A DNA stretch of 13,058 nucleotides from assembly GCA_007130345.1 (NCBI GenBank), contig SLSP01000470.1, positions 1 to 13,058 of the forward strand, written 5' to 3'. The notes under the pieces were generated by a model, which worked only from the letters and a program-made list of their open reading frames with translations, did not search any database and had not been told where the DNA came from. Both the position numbers and the translations under genes were made by a program. Position 1 is the first letter of the stretch, and each line of letters opens with the position of its first letter. Below, piece by piece: positions 1 through 6,830 of the stretch. This DNA is from Thermoflexales bacterium (GTDB lineage: Bacteria > Chloroflexota > Anaerolineae > B4-G1 > SLSP01).

Positions 1-436
1 CGCGGTAAAGGCCCCCACATCCACGCGACCAAAGGAAACCCGCGTTTTCCTATACCCTCAACAGGAATTTGTTGTGGGTAACGTAAAGCCAGCCGATAGC
101 CTTCAGTCGCGTGTGAAGTATCCGCCACCCAAAAATTGGCCCGCATCATATAGGCGGCTTCGCGTTGATTTAACGTTGTCTGGTGATGAAGAGATACTAC
201 ACCATAAAGAGCCAGCCCAAAGATGAAGAGATACTCCCAATTGTTTCCAAACCAAGCGCGCATTTCTTTCTTTACGTGGGTAAGCCAAACTAATCCTACA
301 AATAAAACGATGGCGATAAAAAGTCTGAATCCTCCCAATAAACATAGCCATAACCATGAGGCACACAAAAAAAGATCGTGCCCATTAGATAAAGCCAATG
401 TTTGGTTAGCCAGGTAGGTAGATCAATAGATTGCAT
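1..436 (-). pseudogene. Membrane protein, 5' part, frameshifted at a 7-T run, truncated by window edge
   Basis: No family recognised. An ATG at 436-434 opens a frame beginning MQSIDLPTWLTKHW and reaching GTIFF, which stops about 20 codons later. The other frame is open from 422 to the left edge (about 140 codons) and has no ATG before its own hydrophobic stretches. It reads LWLCLLGGFRLFIAIVLFVG, a short basic loop, a second hydrophobic segment (YLFIFGLALYGVV), then a soluble part containing NQREAAYMMRANFW. The frames meet at seven T on the minus strand (367-373). One extra T would join them into a single protein with three N-terminal hydrophobic segments. The break may be a sequencing or assembly error, a true disruption, or polymerase slippage. 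The soluble part after the membrane segments reads smoothly, which favours a recent or artefactual break. No clear ribosome binding site precedes the ATG. Base composition is lower in GC (about 42% in one counted row) than most of the window. Confidence 0.6.
185..235. repeat. 14-bp direct repeat inside the membrane gene
   Basis: The 14-mer GATGAAGAGATACT occurs at 185-198 and again at 222-235, a 37-base period. Because 37 is not a multiple of three, the copies are read in different frames of the gene (EYLFI versus VSLHH). It may be coincidence in a low-complexity membrane-coding stretch. Confidence 0.5.
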
Positions 437-457
437 AGTGTTCGTTCTATAAAACAC

Positions 458-488
458 ACACAGAGCACCTTTTGAAGGTACTCTGTGT
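458..488. terminator. Hairpin with 14-position stem just upstream of the membrane gene
   Basis: ACACAGAG at 458-465 pairs with CTCTGTGT at 481-488. After one C/A mismatch the stem continues with ACCTT/AAGGT, leaving a 3-nt loop (TTG). Read on the minus strand it is followed by GTGTTTTAT, a weak T tract. It could end transcripts of the kinase operon, or act as a leader structure of the membrane gene whose ATG lies about 20 nt further on. Read on the plus strand it lacks a T run. Confidence 0.45.
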
Positions 489-505
489 ATTTCCTAATCC
501 CCCAC

Positions 506-537
506 AAAACCACCCAGGGGTAGTTGATTGGCCTGGG
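506..537 (-). terminator. Weak terminator-like hairpin after the kinase gene
   Basis: On the minus strand a 6-bp stem CCCAGG/CCTGGG (513-518 with 532-537) and 13-nt loop is followed by TGGTTTTG (four T at 506-509). It lies about 200 nt beyond the kinase stop codon in the direction of transcription. The stem is short, so this is a weak candidate. Confidence 0.3.
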
Positions 538-622
538 AATCCGAACGATGATCTTTGATAGCTTTCAATGTGAATAGAGTCATTAGACCCTTGTTTTGGA
601 TGAGGGGGTAAAAGTATACTTC

Positions 623-651
623 ATACTATCACAACTTTTGATCGTGTGCAA
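623..651 (-). promoter_or_regulatory. Weak sigma-70-like promoter candidate for the membrane gene
   Basis: On the minus strand TTGCAC (651-646) and TAGTAT (628-623) are separated by exactly 17 nt. The match to consensus is only 3/6 and 4/6. It would produce a leader of about 180 nt containing both hairpins described at 458-537. Confidence 0.25.
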
Positions 652-736
652 GTCTCGTTCGAGGTTTTTCGACCGAAACCTTAGCTTTATTCTAGAAGGC
701 AGCTTTTTCGGAGAGTCACTTGACCGAAGCGCAGCA

Positions 737-1669
737 TTACGTCAAACGGTCGTAGAGCATCTCCAGGCTGATGTGGGGACACACGGTTTCGTGGCATAGG
801 ATGGTTTGTGTGGCGGCGGCCATCCCCAAGCGCACGGCCTCTTCGGGCGAGACGTCTTCCATCAGGGCGTAGGCCACGGCAGCGGTGAGGGCATCTCCCG
901 CGCCCACCGGATCGACCATCTCCACCGGAAAGGCCGGCACGCGCCCGCTCTCTTCGTGGGTCGCGTAAAACAGGCCCTCGGCCCCCAGGGTGATAATGGC
1001 GAGATCGACGCCGAGTTGCACGAGCCGCCGCGCGCCGTGAGTGATGGCCTCCTCGTTATCGAGGGGCTCGCCCACCAGCGCTTCGGCCTCGTCGCGGTCT
1101 GGCGTGATGACGGTGATTTCCGGCAGGTAGGGGTGCAGGCGATGGGAGAGCATCGCGGTGGTGGGATCGACGCACACGGGGATTTCGTACTGGCTGGTGA
1201 TGCGGAAGAGGGTTTTGAGCGCGCGCGCGGAGAGGTTGGCATCGATGCAGACCATATCCACCGTTTTGAAGAAGCCGCGTAAGGCGTGCAAGTGTCCGGG
1301 GGTGATGGTTTGCATCACGCTCATATCGTCAAAGGCGAACCACAGATGCGCGTCGGTGTGATAAAGGCCCATATAGGCCCCGGTGGTGTGTTCTGGGGAG
1401 ATCAGCGCGTGCTGAACGTCGATGTCCAGCGATTTCATGAAGTCCAGCAGCGCGTGGCCCCAAAAATCGTCCCCCACAGCGGTGATGAAGTACACATCCG
1501 CGCCGAGGCGGGCCAGATTCTCCGCCACGTTGCGCGCCACGCCGCCCCATCCCGCGCGGATGCGGCCGGGATTAGAGCGGTGCGGTTCCACGGCTTGTAT
1601 CCGGGGTCGGACTTTCATATCCAGACCCGCCGCGCCAATGACCAACACGCGATGTTCTTTGTAACTCAT
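737..1669 (-). CDS. PfkB-family carbohydrate kinase, closest to pseudouridine kinase (PsuK-like)
   Basis: A 310-residue ribokinase/PfkB-fold kinase that would phosphorylate a sugar or nucleoside with ATP in the cytoplasm. Signature 1 is at residues about 41-56 (WGGVARNVAENLARLG) and signature 2 at about 252-261 (VDPVGAGDAL), where D259 of GAGD is the expected catalytic base; residues 189-200 form the usual TPDRDEAEALVG strand. The SNPGRI segment at 32-37, just before the GG motif, resembles my recollection of E. coli PsuK (SNPGKI), which converts pseudouridine to its 5'-phosphate. No psuG-like glycosidase is in the window, so substrate is uncertain. I chose the ATG at 1669 because it overlaps the upstream stop as ATGA, with GGAGG 10 nt before it. 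An in-frame start 30 nt further upstream lies inside the previous gene. It is the last gene of a four-gene operon. Confidence 0.85.
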   Translation of the reverse strand: MSYKEHRVLVIGAAGLDMKVRPRIQAVEPHRSNPGRIRAGWGGVARNVAENLARLGADVYFITAVGDDFWGHALLDFMKSLDIDVQHALISPEHTTGAYMGLYHTDAHLWFAFDDMSVMQTITPGHLHALRGFFKTVDMVCIDANLSARALKTLFRITSQYEIPVCVDPTTAMLSHRLHPYLPEITVITPDRDEAEALVGEPLDNEEAITHGARRLVQLGVDLAIITLGAEGLFYATHEESGRVPAFPVEMVDPVGAGDALTAAVAYALMEDVSPEEAVRLGMAAATQTILCHETVCPHISLEMLYDRLT

Positions 1670-2625
1670 AGCTCTTGCGCCTCCTCTCGTATCAACCATC
1701 GTGGAATCCCTTCGAAGCTATCGCTGCCCCGCTGGTGGGGGCGGAAGATGACCCGGCCATCGGTGCGCCGGATAAAGGGTTGGTCGGTACCCAAGACCAA
1801 ATCGGCTCCTGGGGATGTGGGGGTGGCCGTTTCCATCACCAGCAGATCGTCCACCCGGCTTTCGGGAAGCAAGTAGCCGTCTGCCGGGATTTTAAGCGCG
1901 AGGTAGTGCGCGTGGGGATGGAGGGGCAGGAAGGGCAGGGCCGCGAGGTCGAGGGGGATGAAGCGGGGGGGGAGATGGGGGGCCAACACCTCGCCGGGTA
2001 TCGACACCTCGAATGGCGAGAAGTGCGTCGCGCTGGTGCGCACCAACGCGCGGTTGATCATCTCGTAACAGGCGAGTGTGATGGAGAAATCCCCCGGCGG
2101 AGTTTCCATTTGTAGCACGCGTAGGTCTTTCATCCAGCGGATAACGTTCTGGCATTGCCGGACGCGGTCGGAGTGATCCTGGTATCCCCAATGGCGCTCG
2201 CTCTCATCCAGCCGGGCTTGCGCGTGGATGAAGGCCCGCGTTGCCTGCGTGTCGGCGTGGAGGATGGTGTGCAGCAATCCCAGGAAGTAGTGCGTGATGG
2301 CCTCATTGTAGCGGGCGATTTTTGTGAGATGCACCTCGATCCAGCGCAAGGCGCGTTGGGCATCTTCCAGGGCCGCCTCCCAACATTGAAGGCGGAAGAG
2401 CGCGTCGGCCTTGTGCAGGAGTGCCAGCGCGGCTATATAGCGGTGATGATCGGCCCACGCGGTGGCGAAAATCTGCTCGGAAAGGGCCAGCGATTCTTCG
2501 ACCTGGCCCGCGATCACCAGAACATGCACCTGTTCCTGAAGCATGTCCCCCAACGCCGGCGGCACTTCTTCCAGGGCCAGCAGTTGGGGGAGGGTCAGGT
2601 CTTCAGGAACACAAATCCAACGCAT
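1666..2625 (-). CDS. TPR-like protein with a C-terminal degenerate LexA/S24-like region
   Basis: 319 residues, no signal peptide or membrane segment seen. Residues about 28-165 are all helical in character with repeated A/L-rich pairs (for example ALALLHKADALFRLQCWEAA and AITHYFLGLLHTILHAD), typical of tetratricopeptide repeats, which bind other proteins. Residues about 240-296 resemble the S24/LexA peptidase fold: YLALKIPADGYLLPESRVDDLLVMETA, a GADLVLGT turn, then FIRRTDGRVIF. Where active LexA-type enzymes have a serine after the first strand this has ADG, and the later lysine is not evident, so any such domain is probably inactive and used for binding. The S24 assignment is by eye and tentative. 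The ATG lies 7 nt after the SPFH gene stop, without a clear Shine-Dalgarno, and its stop overlaps the kinase start (ATGA). Both facts point to translational coupling within the operon. Confidence 0.7.
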   Translation of the reverse strand: MRWICVPEDLTLPQLLALEEVPPALGDMLQEQVHVLVIAGQVEESLALSEQIFATAWADHHRYIAALALLHKADALFRLQCWEAALEDAQRALRWIEVHLTKIARYNEAITHYFLGLLHTILHADTQATRAFIHAQARLDESERHWGYQDHSDRVRQCQNVIRWMKDLRVLQMETPPGDFSITLACYEMINRALVRTSATHFSPFEVSIPGEVLAPHLPPRFIPLDLAALPFLPLHPHAHYLALKIPADGYLLPESRVDDLLVMETATPTSPGADLVLGTDQPFIRRTDGRVIFRPHQRGSDSFEGIPRWLIREEAQEL

Positions 2626-2632
2626 TAGCAGG

Positions 2633-3937
2633 TCACGAAGGCGGTAACGCGGGCGGGTCTTTGGGCGGGGGGCTGCCGGGTTGCGGCCATCGAGTGTTGG
2701 ATTGTTGGGAAGATTGCGGGTTGACCATATAGAGCAAGCGCCGCAAGCTCTCGGCCTCGCGGTACATCTCGTGGCTGGACGTTTGATCGGCCATCGAGCG
2801 CACCACTTCCAGGAAGTGCAACATCACCAACTGGGGATCGATTTCCTGTTTCTCTATGTCTATCTGTTCGAGGCTGGCTAACATGTGCGAGACCAACCCC
2901 ACCTGGGCTTTGACCGTTTCGATTTCCACCAAACGCTTGCGGTCGGCTTCTCCCTCGATGATAATATCGGCGGCGCGACGCTGCCACTCCGATTGCCAGG
3001 CTTCTAGCCATTGGAGGGAAATATCCTCTTCGGCGGGCAGCACCGGGCCTAGCCGGACTTCTTCCACCTCGATGCCCATGCCGGGCGCAGATTTTTGCAT
3101 GGCTTCCAGAATCTCCCGCTCTAATTGAGCGATCAGGGGGGTGTCTGTCTGGTCAGTCGCTAAGTATTCGTCCAGACTGTACAATTCCAGGCGATTGCGG
3201 ATCTCGCCATCCAATGCGCCCCCGGCCACGCGTGTCGGCCAGAACTGGAACACCCCACCGCCTTTGTTGCGTTTGACCATCGTGGTCAGGTGCAGCACGG
3301 CATCATCACTGAAGGGATAGGGTACCTTGTCGCTGGGGGCCTGATCGCCGGGCCGGATGCGGAAGCGAATTTCGGCATCGCAGTGGATGGGGATGCCATC
3401 GCGCGTCATCGCCTCGACGTGAACTTTGCGGCGTTGCGGACGCAGATCCACCACATCCCATAGTCGCTCGAAGGACTGCAAGCGGTGGAATCCCGGCCCA
3501 AGCACTCGACTAAGCTGCCCGGCGCGCGAAGTGACCACCGCGCTATCGTGCCCGATGCTCAAGAAGGCGGGGCCGCCCGCTTGCTGGATCACATCCGGGC
3601 CTTCGGGCAGCGCGCGCCCGTCCTGCACGCGCTGGATAGGCCCCACTGGCGGGCGAATGGGCAGGCCCCAGACGATGCGCCGGACTAATCCGGCGGCGTC
3701 ATCGGGCGACAGGCCGTACAGCCGTTGCGTCAATTGGATGAACATGGTCATCACCAGGCCAAAGGGCGTGACGAAGCTGACCACAAGCCCAATGAAGAGG
3801 AAGAACAGGGAAAAATCCCCATCCAGCAGATTGAGTAACGTGACGGGAGCGACTACGACCAGAATGACTATGACGACCATAGCCAAAATCCAGGCTCCCA
3901 GGTTGAGTGATGTGGCTAGAGCGATCTTTTTCTGCAT
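2633..3937 (-). CDS. SPFH/band-7 (stomatin-like) membrane protein, smaller paralogue
   Basis: 434 residues. Two N-terminal hydrophobic segments (about 11-35 and 42-70) would anchor it in the membrane. A band-7/SPFH domain follows (about 122-195) with VVDLRPQRRKVHVEAMTRDG at 162-181. A long polar, partly coiled helical region covers about 300-405 (including IIIEGEADRKRLVEIETVKA), and the tail is proline-rich (about 416-434). SPFH proteins form ring-like oligomers that organise membrane microdomains and often control proteases or ion channels. It shares the VDLR-x-Q-x-R ... TRDGI core with the neighbouring upstream protein, so the two look like paralogues. It starts 2 nt after that gene's stop, with AGGAGG (3947-3952) inside the end of the upstream gene. 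The partner or substrate cannot be read from sequence. Confidence 0.82.
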   Translation of the reverse strand: MQKKIALATSLNLGAWILAMVVIVILVVVAPVTLLNLLDGDFSLFFLFIGLVVSFVTPFGLVMTMFIQLTQRLYGLSPDDAAGLVRRIVWGLPIRPPVGPIQRVQDGRALPEGPDVIQQAGGPAFLSIGHDSAVVTSRAGQLSRVLGPGFHRLQSFERLWDVVDLRPQRRKVHVEAMTRDGIPIHCDAEIRFRIRPGDQAPSDKVPYPFSDDAVLHLTTMVKRNKGGGVFQFWPTRVAGGALDGEIRNRLELYSLDEYLATDQTDTPLIAQLEREILEAMQKSAPGMGIEVEEVRLGPVLPAEEDISLQWLEAWQSEWQRRAADIIIEGEADRKRLVEIETVKAQVGLVSHMLASLEQIDIEKQEIDPQLVMLHFLEVVRSMADQTSSHEMYREAESLRRLLYMVNPQSSQQSNTRWPQPGSPPPKDPPALPPS

Positions 3938-3939
3938 GA

Positions 3940-5502
3940 TTACTTATCCTCCTGGCGCGTCTCAAGGTGCATCCGTAACCCTCTGAGCGTGGATTCTGCT
4001 GATTCCGGCAACAGCGGTTCGACTTTGGGATCCTGCGCGATGTGCTCCAATGTTTCCAGAAGTTGGAGGGTGAGGATAAAATTCGCCGTTTCTGGCCCGG
4101 CTTTCTGCAAGGCTTGCGATTGCTCAACCAGGTTATGGAGTAACTCCCCGCGCACCTCGGAACGCACCCGCGACTGTTGTTGCATCCGGTTCAGACCCGC
4201 CTGCCCCACGTTGTCCATCACCTTGCGGATCCACGCGGCTTTCCAGCTCTCGATTCGCTGTTTGACGACCCGCTTGTCAATTGGGATGATCTTGTTGCCC
4301 ACGCCCCCGCCCTCAATTTTAATACCTTTGGGTTCAATCGTCTTGACGACGTGGGTTTTAACTGCCCCGCCGATTTTACCGCGTGGCAAAACCCTTTGCC
4401 CTTCGGCGTCTGTGAGCGCGTACAGTTCGTTCAAGCTATACCGGGACACCTCCTGTTTGAGCGCGTGTTCTGCAACTTGAACGGAGAGCTTCTCCCAGGG
4501 ACGCGGTTCGTGCGCGTCCAGCGGCGTCTTGCCCTCCGGATTGACCTCTGCCGCGAAGATGGCTTTATAGGCGTCGCGTTTGTTAAACGGCCAGGGTTGT
4601 CCAAGCACCGGCTTTCTGCCGCCCGCGTTGATCCGGAAAATCGAGGCCACCGGCATATCGACCTTGATGCCGTCCCGCGTTTGGGCCTGCACCCGCTGCA
4701 CCCGAATCTGCTGTCGCAAGTCCACCACCGAGTGGATCTGCTCGTTATCCTGTGTGAAGATGGTGCCCGGCCCGGTGATGTTCTTGATGCTGGTGGAATC
4801 CTTGATGACCACGGCGTTATGCGCCTCGGTCAGCACCAGGCCCGGCCCGGAACCGTGGAACGGGTTCCCGGCTATGCGTATCTCTGGTGCATCCTTGACG
4901 ATGGCGATTGAGGGCTTGGGAAAGGTGCAAAAATGGCCGATGATATAAGCCATCACCGCGCGGGTATCCTTCTTCTGCTCATCATCCAACGGTAACATTT
5001 CCGGCCCCCACAATCTGAGGAACAGGATGGTCAGCAGCGGGGGAATTGCCAAACTGATGAGACAGAGAAACACCACCACAAAACCTCCCTGGGCACCCAA
5101 CAGGGGAATCGAGCATAACAAGATCATCATCCCACTGCCGACAGCGTAAATGTGGGGGATGAAGCGATCCATAGGCTCCGGGCCAGACCAGCGGAAAATC
5201 CCCACCCAAATAAATAAGAGCGAGTAAATCAGGATGGGGACACAGAACGCCAGCATGAGGAGCAAGAAAGGCGTGAAAGGGATGATCCCCAACAGGGTTC
5301 CAGGTGCTCCCACCGCGACGCCCGACCACAACAGGCCCAACAGGGGGAGCAATGAAGGCCCGAACATCCAGAAGATAGCCAACGCCGGGCGGGTTTCCCG
5401 TTCCACATAGTTGGAGCTTAGTGGCACCGGGTTCTTGCGGAGATATTGCTGGAGGAAAAAGAGCAATCCCACATAAATCAACAGAACGAGCAATCTTAGC
5501 AT
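3940..5502 (-). CDS. Polytopic SPFH/band-7 protein, larger paralogue
   Basis: 520 residues. The first 170 hold five or so hydrophobic segments (about 3-20, 40-65, 72-103, 119-136, 139-166), unusually many for an SPFH protein, where one or two anchors are common. The SPFH domain spans about 218-290, with GPGTIF, VVDLRQQIRVQRVQAQTRDG at 259-278 and VASIFRI. The C-terminal third is charged and helical (residues about 405-515), as expected for the oligomerising region of this superfamily. It is probably a membrane scaffold that co-assembles with the smaller paralogue encoded 2 nt downstream. The ATG at 5502 is preceded by AGGAGG with a 6-nt spacer, the strongest ribosome binding site in this operon, and it is the first gene. 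I know of no specific function for this architecture. Confidence 0.82.
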   Translation of the reverse strand: MLRLLVLLIYVGLLFFLQQYLRKNPVPLSSNYVERETRPALAIFWMFGPSLLPLLGLLWSGVAVGAPGTLLGIIPFTPFLLLMLAFCVPILIYSLLFIWVGIFRWSGPEPMDRFIPHIYAVGSGMMILLCSIPLLGAQGGFVVVFLCLISLAIPPLLTILFLRLWGPEMLPLDDEQKKDTRAVMAYIIGHFCTFPKPSIAIVKDAPEIRIAGNPFHGSGPGLVLTEAHNAVVIKDSTSIKNITGPGTIFTQDNEQIHSVVDLRQQIRVQRVQAQTRDGIKVDMPVASIFRINAGGRKPVLGQPWPFNKRDAYKAIFAAEVNPEGKTPLDAHEPRPWEKLSVQVAEHALKQEVSRYSLNELYALTDAEGQRVLPRGKIGGAVKTHVVKTIEPKGIKIEGGGVGNKIIPIDKRVVKQRIESWKAAWIRKVMDNVGQAGLNRMQQQSRVRSEVRGELLHNLVEQSQALQKAGPETANFILTLQLLETLEHIAQDPKVEPLLPESAESTLRGLRMHLETRQEDK

Positions 5503-5589
5503 AACGTTCCTCCTATGTGATTAAGAAGCGCTAGTAGATTTGGGTACGTATATCTTCACTTACTTTAACACAAAATGTCATAAAAGGGA

Positions 5590-5598
5590 AATATAGCA
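5590..5598 (-). promoter_or_regulatory. Extended -10 promoter candidate for the SPFH operon
   Basis: On the minus strand the motif TGCTATATT (5598-5590) is an extended -10 box: TG, one base, then a 5/6 match to TATAAT. No good -35 box sits at the right distance, which extended -10 promoters can tolerate. It would give a leader of about 80 nt before the ATG at 5502. The same TGC-TATA pattern occurs in the stronger promoter at 11366-11394. Confidence 0.4.
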
Positions 5599-5605
5599 AC
5601 ATCTA

Positions 5606-5624
5606 GGGCAAGTTGCGGCTGCCC
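5606..5624 (-). terminator. Weak hairpin after the MFS gene
   Basis: GGGCA (5606-5610) pairs with TGCCC (5620-5624) across a 9-nt loop, just past the transporter stop codon. No T run follows at once on the minus strand, so termination here would be poor. Read-through into the SPFH operon is possible. Confidence 0.2.
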
Positions 5625-5627
5625 GCC

Positions 5628-6830
5628 TCATCCCCCAGGCGCGAGCGTCTTCAGCGGCGTGCCCTCGAAATGTCCGCGCAGATACGCGCCCCCTAAAATC
5701 GCGCCGGCCAGCAGCGCCGAGATACCCGCCATGATAAAGACGGTCGGCAATCCCATCGCGTCCGAAATCCACCCGCCCAGGGGCGCCATCAGCAACGGTG
5801 CCAGCCCCCATGACATCGCAGTGACCAGCGATTGCAAGGTCGCGGCCCCATCCTCTGGCGCGCGGCGATCCACCAGACTCACGGAGGTGATGAAGTAGAA
5901 GCTGAATCCCACGCCTTTGAGCATCGCAAAAAACGGCACCACCCCCGGCCCCGGCGTGAAGGCGTATCCGAAATAGCTACACGCCAGCAGCCCATAGGCC
6001 AAGAGCAGCGTCTTGGGATGGCCGAGTCGCCGGATCACGCGCCCGCTGATCTGCATCGTGGGCAATTCCGCCAGTGCCGAAAGCCCAAAGACTAATCCCA
6101 CGAGGAATTGCCCCCCGCCGAGGCGATCCACATAGACGCCGGAGAAGATCACGTAGGCGGATTCGGAGATGCCAATGAGGAATGTGGCTACCAACAGCGC
6201 GACGATACCGCGATCTTGCCGCACACGCCGCAGCGGCATCCGTTCTGCCTTGTGAACGGAAGTGCCGCGCATCCCTTCCAGCCGCAGCGCCATCCACGCG
6301 CCCGGCACATAGAGCAGACCCGCGACGGCGAACATCGCGCCGAATCCGAGCCATTCCCACAGCGCCCCGCAAGCCAGCGAGAGTATGGCAAAACTCATCG
6401 ATCCCCACAACCGGATGGTGCCGAAGTCCACCTTGTACCGGCTACTCATCCGCGCGATCAGGCCATCCGCCAATGGCGTCATCGGACTGAAGAAGAGGGC
6501 GTAGAGGCTGCTTAGCACGGCCAATCCCAGAAAATAACGCGGAAATTGATACAGGAAGACGACGGCCCCTACGCCTAACATACATATTGCCAGGATACGG
6601 CGATGCCACTGATGGCGGTCGGCCATCATCGAGACGAGGGGCGAAACTGCCAACGTCGCCAGGGGACTGAACATCGCCAACAGGCCAATCTCTACGCCAC
6701 TCATCCCAATTTTCGAGAAGTAGACGTTGAGGAAAGGGCCGAACGACGCCAATGCCCCCCAATAAAGGAAATAGAAGAGCCGGCCCCGCTGTGCCGGTGC
6801 GGCAAAGAACGTTTTCGCCTTGGTTATCAT
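5628..6830 (-). CDS. Major facilitator superfamily transporter (MFS_1-like)
   Basis: 400 residues with about twelve hydrophobic segments in two halves separated by a basic central loop (about 184-208), the usual MFS length and plan. A motif-A-like loop, ADRHQWHRR, lies at 70-78 between segments 2 and 3. The segment PLADGLIARMSSRYKVDFGT followed by RLWGS (119-144) is typical of the MFS_1-like group that includes the 3-phenylpropionate permease-like and nucleoside-permease-like carriers. It probably acts as a proton-coupled importer or exporter in the inner membrane; the substrate is unknown. I start it at the ATG at 6830 because that overlaps the glycosyltransferase stop as ATGA and has AGGAGA six nt upstream. 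A longer in-frame start at 6902 would overlap the previous gene by 76 nt. Last gene of the six-gene minus-strand run. Confidence 0.85.
   Translation of the reverse strand: MITKAKTFFAAPAQRGRLFYFLYWGALASFGPFLNVYFSKIGMSGVEIGLLAMFSPLATLAVSPLVSMMADRHQWHRRILAICMLGVGAVVFLYQFPRYFLGLAVLSSLYALFFSPMTPLADGLIARMSSRYKVDFGTIRLWGSMSFAILSLACGALWEWLGFGAMFAVAGLLYVPGAWMALRLEGMRGTSVHKAERMPLRRVRQDRGIVALLVATFLIGISESAYVIFSGVYVDRLGGGQFLVGLVFGLSALAELPTMQISGRVIRRLGHPKTLLLAYGLLACSYFGYAFTPGPGVVPFFAMLKGVGFSFYFITSVSLVDRRAPEDGAATLQSLVTAMSWGLAPLLMAPLGGWISDAMGLPTVFIMAGISALLAGAILGGAYLRGHFEGTPLKTLAPGG

Larger units (their letters stand above)
437..736. other. 300-bp intergenic region between the kinase operon and the membrane gene
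   Basis: No convincing gene on either strand. The only ATG-initiated frame here on the plus strand (from 596) runs into the antisense of the kinase gene and matches nothing. The stretch holds a strong hairpin (458-488), a weak terminator-like hairpin (513-537), a weak minus-strand promoter candidate (623-651), a perfect 10-bp palindrome AAGTATACTT (612-621) and a short hairpin AGGTTT/AAACCT (661-680). I found no tRNA or other structured RNA that I could name. Confidence 0.5.

Noticed and set aside
645..680. Possible tRNA fragment around GTTCGAGG
   Set aside because: Only a T-loop-like string is present. No acceptor, D or anticodon arms could be paired around it.
596..799. 67-codon plus-strand ORF
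   Set aside because: No recognisable protein features or ribosome binding site, and its 3' part is antisense to the kinase C-terminus.
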